From Rhodospirillaceae bacterium (GTDB taxonomy: Bacteria; Pseudomonadota; Alphaproteobacteria; DSM-16000; Inquilinaceae), in NCBI GenBank assembly GCA_020425485.1, contig JAGQRL010000035.1, forward strand, positions 1 to 11,300: a stretch of DNA of 11,300 nt, written 5' to 3'. This document shows, piece after piece, positions 1-6,484 of the stretch; within the stretch, counting starts at the first letter, position 1, and each line of letters starts with the position of its first letter. The position numbers were made by a program, and so were the translations under genes. The notes below the pieces were generated by a model. It saw nothing but the letters and a program-made list of their open reading frames with translations, did no database searches and was not told where the DNA came from.

Positions 1-418
1 GATCAAGCCCGCGTTCCAGCGCCGCGCGCAGGTCCTGCGCCCCGGCCAGTTCGCAGGACAGCGAATCACAGACCCGGATGGTCAGCGCCGGCGGCGGGGT
101 CTCGTCCTCGGCCACGACGTCGAAATGGGCATAGAAGGTGGCGACCTCGTACACCTCGGCAAAGGCGAGGCGCATTTCGTGGGCGAGTGCCGCCAGATGG
201 GCCGGGAACAAGGCGCCCTGGCCGTCCTGCAACAGGTGGAGGTGTTCGATCAGCAGGTCGCGGTCGCGCGGGCGGTCGCCCAGCACCTCGCGCACCAGCG
301 CCAGGGCTGCGGGATCGACCTGGCGGCCCTTGGGAAAGGCCCGCCCCTCGCGCCCTCCCTCGCGTCCCCGGCGGCCCATGGGCTGCCCTGCCGGCCCGCC
401 TGCCTGTGCGCCATCCAT
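1..418 (-). CDS. NuoE-like [2Fe-2S] NAD(P)H-dependent oxidoreductase subunit, probably NuoE-NuoF fusion (formate dehydrogenase beta type), 5' fragment
   Basis: The first 139 codons are visible; the gene runs off the left edge. Residues about 33-100 form the helical N-terminal part of a NuoE (complex I 24 kDa) thioredoxin-like domain, with the motif EVYEVATFYAHFD (88-100). VCDSLSCELAGA follows, with C117 and C122 as the first cysteine pair of the [2Fe-2S] site; the second pair would lie outside the window. From family knowledge, such proteins in Rhodospirillales are NuoE-NuoF fusions that act as the diaphorase beta subunit of cytoplasmic NAD-dependent formate dehydrogenase, passing electrons to NAD. 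The start is ATG 418, chosen because AGGGAGGAG lies 8 bases upstream; an in-frame ATG at 379 lacks such a site. It lies 58 bp downstream of the DUF3553 gene on the same strand, so the two may be cotranscribed. The NuoE-like domain is secure. The formate dehydrogenase assignment is inference, since NuoF and the alpha subunit are not seen. Confidence 0.75.
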   Translation of the reverse strand, partial: MDGAQAGGPAGQPMGRRGREGGREGRAFPKGRQVDPAALALVREVLGDRPRDRDLLIEHLHLLQDGQGALFPAHLAALAHEMRLAFAEVYEVATFYAHFDVVAEDETPPPALTIRVCDSLSCELAGAQDLRAALERGLD

Positions 419-476
419 CGGCTCGTCTCCTCCCTGCGCCCGCCAGGCGCTGCCGCCCAGGGTGCGGCCCCGGCGG

Positions 477-662
477 CTACCAGTCGACCGTCTCGCCCTC
501 GGCCAGTTCCAGCGGCACCACGGCGATGTTGATCACCACCTTGCCCTGTTCGGGGAAGTTGGCGGTGACCTTGCTGCCCACCACCGATTGCACCTGCCCG
601 ATCCCCCAGTCCGGCTGGCCGGGATGGATGACAAAGCAGCCGGGAACCAGTCCATGGTCCAT
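477..662 (-). CDS. DUF3553 domain small protein
   Basis: This encodes a 61-residue protein. Its core FVIHPGQPDWGIGQVQSV, followed by VTANFPEQGKVVIN and a VVPLE strand, matches the DUF3553 pattern: a small all-beta, Tudor/SH3-like fold resembling the C-terminal domain of UvrD/PcrA helicases. No enzymatic residues, signal peptide or membrane segment are visible, so it is probably a cytoplasmic protein- or RNA polymerase-binding module; that role is inference. The start is ATG 662, supported by GAAGGTG about 6 bases upstream and by the fact that the frame further upstream (to 821) is arginine-rich and unlike the family. It is divergent from the chpT-like gene across a 221-bp gap and is followed on the same strand by the NuoE-like gene. 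The family assignment is fairly sure; the function is unknown. Confidence 0.8.
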   Translation of the reverse strand: MDHGLVPGCFVIHPGQPDWGIGQVQSVVGSKVTANFPEQGKVVINIAVVPLELAEGETVDW

Positions 663-822
663 GAGTAACACCTTCGCTGACGCCTCGGTGTCCACCACAC
701 TGCTAGCGCGGCGGGCCCGGCGCAATCCGCTCGAAAACGTCGCCCGCTGTCGCAATTGCGGAGCATGGAACCGTTTCATGCCACATTCATAGTCGCCAAT
801 GCGCCGGCAATCACCAAGCATC

Positions 823-854
823 GAAACCGTTTCTTAAATCCGTTTCGGTATACT
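823..854. promoter_or_regulatory. Putative operator/promoter region upstream of chpT-like gene
   Basis: The stretch contains GAAACCGTTTC (823-833), a 5-1-5 palindrome, then a second CCGTTTC (840-846), giving a direct repeat with a 13-bp period. TATACT (849-854), a good -10-like hexamer, comes next and would start transcription near 861, just before the ribosome site GGAAG (874-878) and ATG 884. A third CCGTTTC (771-777) sits in a near-palindrome at 765-779. No convincing -35 hexamer is seen; the repeats occupy that position, which would suit an activator-dependent promoter. This is pattern only, with no known regulator assigned. Confidence 0.3.
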
Positions 855-883
855 TGAGGCTAGACTTTCGGACGGAAGACCCA

Positions 884-1504
884 ATGGACGACTTGCGGCT
901 AGCGGAATTGATCTCTTCACGACTCTGTCATGATCTGATCAGTCCGTTGAGCGCCATCCAGAACGGATTGGAGCTCATCGAGGACCTCGGAGACGACATG
1001 ATGGACGACGCGCTCGGCCTGATGGGCCAGAGCAGCCGCCGTGCGTCGGCCGTCCTGCAGGTGTTCCGCATGGCCCTGGGGCGGGCCGGCGACGACCCGG
1101 CGATCCGCTTCGAGGCGGTGCGCGACCTGTCGGCCGCCTATTTCACCGATTCGCGGATCACCCCGGTGTGGCAGATCACCCCCACGGGGCTGCCGCCGAA
1201 GGCCGGGCTGCCGCGCGCCGCCTTGAACATGATGCTGGTGGGCCAGGACGCGCTGCACCTGGGCGGTACGCTCACCTTCACCTGCCCCGGCGAGGACCTG
1301 CCCATCATCATGCTGGCGGAAGGCCGCGACGCCGGGTTCTCCGACGACGTGGCGCGGGCCTTGGCGGGCAAGCTGCCGCTGGACGACGCCACGGCACGCA
1401 ATGTCCATGCGTACTTCTTCGGCAAATGGTGCGTCCGCACCGGCCTGTCGCTGCGCCACGAGCTGATCGCGCCCGGAACCCTGCGTGTCGATCTGATGCG
1501 CTGA
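884..1504 (+). CDS. chpT: ChpT-like histidine phosphotransferase
   Basis: This encodes 206 residues, close to the usual ChpT length. The N-terminal half is a dimerisation/histidine phosphotransfer helical hairpin with ISSRLCHDLISPLSAIQNGLEL; H16 in the CHDLISP motif is the expected phospho-accepting histidine. The rest matches the histidine-phosphotransferase C-terminal domain, a degenerate HATPase-like fold without the N and G boxes needed to bind ATP. In Caulobacter, ChpT takes phosphate from the CckA receiver and passes it to CtrA and CpdR in the cytoplasm. The start is ATG 884, because GGAAG lies 5 bases upstream; a TTG at 854 would overlap the -10-like box and lacks a ribosome site. It sits immediately upstream of cheA (156-bp gap, same strand) and is divergent from the DUF3553 gene. 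The family is clear. Whether it serves CtrA, the Che system or both is not shown by the sequence. Confidence 0.8.
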   Translation: MDDLRLAELISSRLCHDLISPLSAIQNGLELIEDLGDDMMDDALGLMGQSSRRASAVLQVFRMALGRAGDDPAIRFEAVRDLSAAYFTDSRITPVWQITPTGLPPKAGLPRAALNMMLVGQDALHLGGTLTFTCPGEDLPIIMLAEGRDAGFSDDVARALAGKLPLDDATARNVHAYFFGKWCVRTGLSLRHELIAPGTLRVDLMR

Positions 1505-1580
1505 CCGGTGATCGCGCCGGCGCCACAACCCTTCCGATCGCCGGATCGCTAGCCTTCACAAGATGTTAAGAGGTTGCCGC

Positions 1581-1600
1581 CAGGGTTAATTTGGACCCTG
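1581..1600. promoter_or_regulatory. Inverted repeat in the chpT-cheA gap
   Basis: CAGGGT (1581-1586) and ACCCTG (1595-1600) form a perfect 6-bp inverted repeat around an AT-rich 8-base centre (TAATTTGG). It lies 60 bp upstream of the cheA start in an otherwise GC-rich gap that also holds TTAA at 1566-1569 and 1586-1589. It could be a regulator site or a small hairpin in the leader. It is not a convincing terminator, as no T-run follows. A promoter here would separate cheA expression from chpT, but no clear -35/-10 pair is seen. Confidence 0.25.
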
Positions 1601-1660
1601 GGTGTCGCCGCGATGGGGTGTCGGCCCCGTCGTCGTCCGGCAGAAGGACGCGCGCGTTCA

Positions 1661-4354
1661 ATGGATGATCTGCTGAGCGAGTTCCTGACCGAGACGAGCG
1701 AGAATCTGGCGGTTCTCGACGTCGAGCTGGTGCGCTTGGAGCAGACGCCCGACGACCCGGCCCTGCTGGGCAACATCTTTCGCCTGGTTCACACCATCAA
1801 GGGAACGTGCGGCTTCCTTGGCCTGCCGCGGCTGGAAGCGGTGGCCCATGCCGGCGAGAACGTGCTGGGGCGGGTGCGCGACGGGGCGTTGCCGGTCACC
1901 CCGGACACCGTGACCGTGGTGCTCACCTGCCTCGACACCGTGAAGGAGATCCTCGACGAGCTGGCGTCCTCCGGCAGCGAGCCCGCTGGCGACGACAGCG
2001 CCCTGCTGGCCATGCTGGCAGCCTGCGCCAACGGCGAGCCGATCATGGCCGCGGAACCCGACCTCGGCGACGTGCCCGACCTCGGCGACGTGACCGACCT
2101 CGGCGAAGTGGCGGCCGACGACCCCGATATCGACTTCACGCCGGTGCCGGCCAAGGGTGCGGTGTTCGATGCCCCGCCCCCGCCGCCGCGCAAGGCAGCG
2201 CCGCCACCGCCGCCGCCTCCCCCGCCGCCACGCCCTGCCAAGGCGCGCGATCTGGCACCGCCGCCGCTGCTGCACGCCGACGACCATGGCGACGCCCACG
2301 ACCTGCCGGGGGCACCGCCCACCGTGCGGGTGAGCGTGGATCTGCTGGACAGCCTGATGACCATGGTCAGCGAGCTGGTGCTGACCCGCAACCAGATGAT
2401 GCAGATCCTGCGGCACCAGCGCGACAGTGCCTTTGCCGATCCGCTGCAGCGCCTCAACCACATCACCTCGGAGCTGCAGGAGCGCGTGATGAAGACGCGC
2501 ATGCAGCCCATCGGCCAGGCCTGGACCAAGCTGCCGCGGCTGATCCGCGATCTCGGCCACGAGCTGCGCAAGGTGATCGCCCTGGAGATGACCGGCGACG
2601 ACACCGAACTTGACCGCCAGGTGCTGGAGCTGATCCGCGATCCCCTCACCCACATGGTGCGCAACGCCGCCGACCATGGCATCGAGCCGCCCGACGAACG
2701 GCGCGCCGCCGGCAAGTCGGAAGTCGGCCATGTGCGCCTGCGCGCCAGCCAGGAGGGCGGCCACGTCATCATCCAGATTTCCGACGACGGCCGCGGCCTG
2801 TCGCTGAAGGCCATCCGCGCCAAGGCGCTGGCCGTCGGCCTTGCCGGCGAGGACGACCTGGCCGGGATGACCGAGCAGCAGATCCTGCAATTCGTCTTCC
2901 GCCCCGGCTTTTCCACCTCGCGGGAGGTCAGCACCATTTCCGGCCGCGGCGTCGGCATGGATGTGGTGCGCACCAACATCGAAAAGATCGGCGGCACCGT
3001 GGAGATGGCCACCACGGAGGGCCGCGGCACCACCTTCACCTTGAAGATCCCGCTCACCCTGGCGATCGCCAGCGCCCTGATCGTCGATTGCGGCGGCGAG
3101 CGCTTCGCCATCCCCCAGATCAACGTGGTGGAGTTGGTGCGCATCGGCGGACCGGTCGGCCATGCGGTGGAATACATCAACGAAACCCCGGTGCTGCGGC
3201 TGCGCGACCGGCTGCTGCCGCTGGTTTCGCTGCGCCGCCTGCTGCAGTTGGACGGGCCGGAAGACGTGACCAACCAGCTTGTGGTGATCACCCAGGTCGG
3301 CACGTACGCCTACGGGCTGCTGGTGGACCAGGTGTTCGACACCGAGGAGATCGTGGTGAAGCCGGTGGCGCCGATCCTGCGCGACATCGAGGTCTATTCC
3401 GGCAACACCATCCTCGGCGACGGCTCGGTGGTGCTGATCCTGGATCCCAACGGCATTGCCGCGGTCACCGGCGACCTTTCGGTGGTGGACACCGCACGGT
3501 CGCAGGCCGCGGCCGATGCGCTCGCCGCGGAGGAGGACGACAGCGCCGCCCTGCTGCTGTTCCTTGCCGGCAGCCGCACCCCGAAGGCGGTGCCGCTGGT
3601 GCTGGTGGCACGGCTGGAGGAGATCCCCGAAAGCCGCATGGAAACCGCCAACGGCCGCTTCGTGGTGCAGTACCACGACCGGCTGATGCCGCTGATTTCG
3701 CTCGACCCCGCATTCGTCCCCGGATCCGGCAGCGGCGACGACCGCTACCGGCCGGTGGTGGTGTTCGCCGACGGCGCCCATGCCATGGGGCTGATCGTCG
3801 ACGACATCGTCGACATCGTGGAAGAGCGGGTGGAGGTGGAGCCGACCGGCTGCGGCCCCGGCATTCTCGGCAGCGCCATCATCGCCGGGCGGGCCACCGA
3901 GATCGTCGATGCCGGGTACTTCCTCACCGAAGCCCATCCCGACTGGTTCCACACCGATGCCGAAGCCCATGCCGTGCTGCCGCGCGAACGCGTGCTGCTG
4001 GTGGACGACAGCGCCTTCTTCCGCAGCATGCTGACGCCGATCCTGGCGGTTTCCGGCTACACCGTGACGGCGGTGGACGATCCGGCCAAGGCGCTGCGCC
4101 TGTGCCAGCAGGGCGAGCAGTTCGACGTGATCATCAGCGACATCGAGATGCCCGGCATGGACGGCTTCGAGTTCGCCGCCGCCCTGCGCAACAGCGATTG
4201 CCCGTGGCGCGACCTGCCGGTGATCGCGCTGTCCTCCCACGCCACGCCGAGCGACCTCGACCGCGGGCGGCGGGCCGGCTTCACCGACTACGTCGCCAAA
4301 TCCGACCGCCGGGCGCTGCAGGCGGCCCTGGCCGAATTCAGGGGTGTCGCATGA
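1661..4354 (+). CDS. cheA: Chemotaxis histidine kinase CheA with second CheW-like domain and C-terminal receiver
   Basis: This encodes 897 residues of cytoplasmic hybrid CheA, the central chemotaxis kinase. P1 Hpt occupies 1-125, with H44 in HTIKG and E66 of the HxxE. An acidic/proline linker (130-215) follows: three 6-residue repeats at 133-150, five prolines at 172-176 and ten at 181-190. P3 dimerisation starts near 221 and continues through LQERVMKTRMQPI. The P4 ATPase follows, with the N box around N335, DDGRG at 375-379 and GRGVGMD at 428-434. P5 CheW-like is about 468-607, and a weaker second CheW-like domain about 625-760. The receiver begins near 778, with D782/D783, phospho-acceptor D827 in SDIEMPGMDG and K880. 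No P2 CheY-docking domain is recognisable. The start is ATG 1661 with AAGGA 12 bases upstream; upstream in-frame TTG 1574 and ATG 1613 lack a ribosome site and would precede the natural Hpt start MDDLLSEFL. Its stop overlaps the cheW start (ATGA). Confidence 0.96.
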   Translation: MDDLLSEFLTETSENLAVLDVELVRLEQTPDDPALLGNIFRLVHTIKGTCGFLGLPRLEAVAHAGENVLGRVRDGALPVTPDTVTVVLTCLDTVKEILDELASSGSEPAGDDSALLAMLAACANGEPIMAAEPDLGDVPDLGDVTDLGEVAADDPDIDFTPVPAKGAVFDAPPPPPRKAAPPPPPPPPPPRPAKARDLAPPPLLHADDHGDAHDLPGAPPTVRVSVDLLDSLMTMVSELVLTRNQMMQILRHQRDSAFADPLQRLNHITSELQERVMKTRMQPIGQAWTKLPRLIRDLGHELRKVIALEMTGDDTELDRQVLELIRDPLTHMVRNAADHGIEPPDERRAAGKSEVGHVRLRASQEGGHVIIQISDDGRGLSLKAIRAKALAVGLAGEDDLAGMTEQQILQFVFRPGFSTSREVSTISGRGVGMDVVRTNIEKIGGTVEMATTEGRGTTFTLKIPLTLAIASALIVDCGGERFAIPQINVVELVRIGGPVGHAVEYINETPVLRLRDRLLPLVSLRRLLQLDGPEDVTNQLVVITQVGTYAYGLLVDQVFDTEEIVVKPVAPILRDIEVYSGNTILGDGSVVLILDPNGIAAVTGDLSVVDTARSQAAADALAAEEDDSAALLLFLAGSRTPKAVPLVLVARLEEIPESRMETANGRFVVQYHDRLMPLISLDPAFVPGSGSGDDRYRPVVVFADGAHAMGLIVDDIVDIVEERVEVEPTGCGPGILGSAIIAGRATEIVDAGYFLTEAHPDWFHTDAEAHAVLPRERVLLVDDSAFFRSMLTPILAVSGYTVTAVDDPAKALRLCQQGEQFDVIISDIEMPGMDGFEFAAALRNSDCPWRDLPVIALSSHATPSDLDRGRRAGFTDYVAKSDRRALQAALAEFRGVA
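2057..2110 (+). repeat. Three tandem 18-bp repeats inside cheA linker
   Basis: Copies lie at 2057-2074, 2075-2092 and 2093-2110. The first two are identical (CCCGACCTCGGCGACGTG); the third differs at its first base and at one late base (GAA for GAC). They encode PDLGDV, PDLGDV and TDLGEV, an acidic segment between the P1 domain and the polyproline run. The unit keeps the reading frame, so copy-number change would only lengthen or shorten the linker. Confidence 0.9.
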
Positions 4355-4854
4355 GCCAGGCGCTGATCGCACCGGCCCGCCGCGGCCACCTCGTCCACGG
4401 CGAGGAGCCGCCGGAACATGCCGCGGAGTTCGTTACCATGACGGTGGCCGACCAGGCGTTCGGCATCCTGGTGGGCCAGGTGCACGACGTGCTCAGCCAC
4501 CATCGCCTCACCCGCATTCCCCTGGCACCGCCGGAGGTGGCCGGGTCCCTCAATCTGCGCGGCCGCATCGTCACCGCCATCGACGTGCGCCGGCGCCTCG
4601 ACCTGGAACCGCGGCCGGCCGGGATGGGCCAGATGAGCATCGTCGTCGACCACGGCGGCGAGCCCTACAGCCTGCTGGTGGACAGCGTCGGCGACGTGGT
4701 GCGCCTGCCGCTGGCCGGCCTGGAACCCAACCCCGCAACCCTTAATCGCCAATGGCGTGACGTTTCGGCGGGCATCTATCGTCTCGACCAGACGTTACTT
4801 GTGGTGTTGGATGTCGCAAACCTGCTGAACATTCCAACGCGGGTCGCCGCTTAA
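4351..4854 (+). CDS. cheW: Chemotaxis adaptor protein CheW
   Basis: This encodes 167 residues comprising a single CheW (SH3-like double barrel) domain from about 27 to 160. The opening strand EFVTMTVADQAFGILVGQV, the family signature SLNLRGRIVTAIDVRRRL and the later strand PYSLLVDSVGDVV are all visible. CheW couples chemoreceptors to CheA at the inner face of the membrane, in receptor-CheA-CheW arrays. A polar N-terminal extension of about 25 residues precedes the domain. The ATG lies in a 4-bp ATGA overlap with the cheA stop, implying translational coupling and fixing the start. The TAA stop overlaps by one base the ATG of a short open frame that leads to cheY. No catalytic residues are expected or seen. 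Confidence 0.95.
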   Translation: MSQALIAPARRGHLVHGEEPPEHAAEFVTMTVADQAFGILVGQVHDVLSHHRLTRIPLAPPEVAGSLNLRGRIVTAIDVRRRLDLEPRPAGMGQMSIVVDHGGEPYSLLVDSVGDVVRLPLAGLEPNPATLNRQWRDVSAGIYRLDQTLLVVLDVANLLNIPTRVAA

Positions 4855-4949
4855 TGCGCATGGCCCTTGTCGGACCCAACCCTCGGAGCCGGAAACACGC
4901 CGGCGGCAAAGGTGTAATCGGCGTAGCCATGGAAGCAACGGTGTCATGA
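4854..4949 (+). CDS. Possible 31-residue coupling micro-ORF between cheW and cheY
   Basis: The 91-bp cheW-cheY gap is fully open in one frame. ATG 4854 shares its A with the cheW stop (TAATG), and the TGA at 4947-4949 overlaps the cheY start (ATGA). The product would begin MRMALVGPNPRSRK, is basic, and matches nothing I recognise. It has no Shine-Dalgarno of its own, so it would rely on ribosomes ending at cheW. Its third-position G/C is visibly lower than in cheA or cheW, which argues against long-term coding selection. It may be a translational relay, a leader, or chance. Confidence 0.25.
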   Translation: MRMALVGPNPRSRKHAGGKGVIGVAMEATVS

Positions 4950-5317
4950 AACGGTGCCTGGTGGTCGATGATTCGCGCGTCGTTCGGAAGGTGGCGCGTA
5001 AGATCCTGGAAAACCTGAACTTCGAGTGCGAAGAGGCCGAAGACGGGCAGCAGGCGATGACGGCATGCCAACGCATGATGCCCGATGCGGTTCTGCTCGA
5101 TTGGAACATGCCGGTGATGAACGGCATCGAGTTCCTGCGCCGGCTGCGCAAAATGAACGGCGGCACTGCGCCCAAGGTGGTGTTCTGCACCACCGAAAAC
5201 GATCTGGCGCATATCCAGGAAGCAATCAGCTCCGGTGCTGACGAATACATCATGAAGCCGTTCGACAGCGACATCGTCCACACCAAGCTGATGCAGGTTG
5301 GGTTGATCGATGAATGA
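4946..5317 (+). CDS. cheY: Chemotaxis response regulator CheY (single receiver domain)
   Basis: This encodes 123 residues forming one complete receiver domain with no output domain. Acidic pocket D8/D9, phospho-acceptor D52 in LLDWNMPVMNG, the switch threonine at T82/T83 (CTTEN) and K104 in the YIMKPF motif are present. Phosphorylated by CheA, CheY binds the flagellar motor switch to change swimming behaviour; alphaproteobacterial CheYs can also act as phosphate sinks. The start is ATG 4946; a weak GGAAG lies about 11 bases upstream, and the start overlaps the stop of a short upstream open frame, so coupled translation may help. Its 3' end overlaps the cheB start by 8 bp. The position between cheW and cheB supports a true chemotaxis role over a generic regulator. 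Confidence 0.93.
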   Translation: MKRCLVVDDSRVVRKVARKILENLNFECEEAEDGQQAMTACQRMMPDAVLLDWNMPVMNGIEFLRRLRKMNGGTAPKVVFCTTENDLAHIQEAISSGADEYIMKPFDSDIVHTKLMQVGLIDE

Positions 5318-6461
5318 TGTGGCGCGCCACCGGCTGACGCCGCAGGCCCAGGGGGCCGGTGCGTCCGTCGATGGCCGTCCGTTCGCGATCATGGTGGTGG
5401 AGGATGCCGCGGTGGTGCGCGGCATGCTGATCGCCATGCTGGAAAGCGATCCGATGCTGCGCGTGGTCTCCGCGGTGGGCGACGGTGCTGCCGCGGTGCA
5501 GGCGATCGCCCGCCAGACCATCGACGTTGTCGTCCTCGATATCGAGATGCCGGTGATGGACGGGCTGACCGCCATGCCGCTGCTGATGCGCGCCTCGCCC
5601 GGCACCCGCATCATCGTCACCTCGGCGCTCACCGCGCGCAACGCCGCCATCAGCCTGCGCGCCATGGTGATGGGGGCGGCCGACTACGTGAGCAAGCCCA
5701 ATGCCGGCCGTGGCCTGCATGCGGCGGATGCCTATCGCAGCGAGCTGGTGGCCAAGGTGAAGGCGCTTGCCGCCGGGGCGCGCGAACAGGCGGCCGGGCC
5801 CACCGGCTGGCTCGGCCGGGCAGCAGTGCCGGCAGCGTCGCCGGCCTACCCGACCCGGCCGGTTCCGCGCGGCTTCCGGCCCGAGGTGGTGGCCATCGGC
5901 AGTTCCACCGGCGGCCCCCAGGCGCTCTTTCAGGTGATCGGCGGGCTGGCGGGGCGGGTCGGCCTGCCGATCCTGGTCACCCAGCACATGCCGGCCGCCT
6001 TCACCCGCGTGCTGGCCCAGCAGATGTCCCGGCAATGCGCCGTCGACGCCGTGGAGCCGGGCGACGGAGACAAGGTGCATCCGGGCAAGGTGCATGTGGC
6101 GCCGGGCGGGGTGCACATGGTGGTCGAACGCGGCGGCGATGGCCGGCCGACCATCCGGCTGTCGCAGGCCCCGCCGGAGAATTTCTGCCGGCCGTCGGTC
6201 GACGTGATGCTGCGCAGCCTGGCCGCCACCTACGGCGCCCATGTGCTGGCCGTGATCCTCACCGGCATGGGGACCGACGGGCTGAAAGGCTGCGAGCAGA
6301 CGGTGGCCGCCGGCGGCACCGTACTGGCACAGAATCAGGCCACCAGCGTGGTCTGGGGCATGCCGGGTGCTGTCTCGACAGCCGGTCTCAGCAGTGACAT
6401 TCTGCCGTTGGAAGAAATCGCCCCGGCCATACACCGGCTGGTCCTGAATAAAGCCGCCTGA
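5310..6461 (+). CDS. cheB: Chemotaxis protein-glutamate methylesterase/glutamine deamidase CheB
   Basis: This encodes 383 residues. The N-terminal receiver (about 25-140) has E31/D32, D77 in VLDIEMPVMDG and the SALT and SKP motifs; phosphorylation of D77 should relieve inhibition of the effector domain. An alanine/proline-rich linker (about 145-188) joins it to the C-terminal CheB methylesterase domain (about 190-380). The expected catalytic triad is S199 in GSSTGGP, H226 in TQHMP and D323 in GMGTDG. It removes methyl groups from receptor glutamates and deamidates receptor glutamines, opposing CheR. About 20 extra residues lie before the receiver. The start is ATG 5310, inside cheY (8-bp overlap), with a GG-rich stretch just upstream; coupling to cheY is likely. 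cheR follows after 23 bp. Length and motifs are normal for the family. Confidence 0.96.
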   Translation: MNDVARHRLTPQAQGAGASVDGRPFAIMVVEDAAVVRGMLIAMLESDPMLRVVSAVGDGAAAVQAIARQTIDVVVLDIEMPVMDGLTAMPLLMRASPGTRIIVTSALTARNAAISLRAMVMGAADYVSKPNAGRGLHAADAYRSELVAKVKALAAGAREQAAGPTGWLGRAAVPAASPAYPTRPVPRGFRPEVVAIGSSTGGPQALFQVIGGLAGRVGLPILVTQHMPAAFTRVLAQQMSRQCAVDAVEPGDGDKVHPGKVHVAPGGVHMVVERGGDGRPTIRLSQAPPENFCRPSVDVMLRSLAATYGAHVLAVILTGMGTDGLKGCEQTVAAGGTVLAQNQATSVVWGMPGAVSTAGLSSDILPLEEIAPAIHRLVLNKAA

Positions 6462-6484
6462 ACGGAGCCCTTGGAGCGCAGTAT

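Noticed and set aside
125..792. Overlapping plus-strand open frames at the left end
   Set aside because: They are antisense to the NuoE-like and DUF3553 genes, which have recognisable motifs and good ribosome sites.
1658..4372. Open frame of about 900 codons on the minus strand across cheA
   Set aside because: It is the mirror of cheA codon bias in GC-rich DNA, giving a histidine/glycine/glutamine-rich product with no recognisable domain, while the plus strand encodes a clear CheA.
4888..4904. GCCGG/CCGGC hairpin in the cheW-cheY gap
   Set aside because: A 5-bp stem in GC-rich DNA is expected by chance, and there is no T-run or link to a ribosome site.
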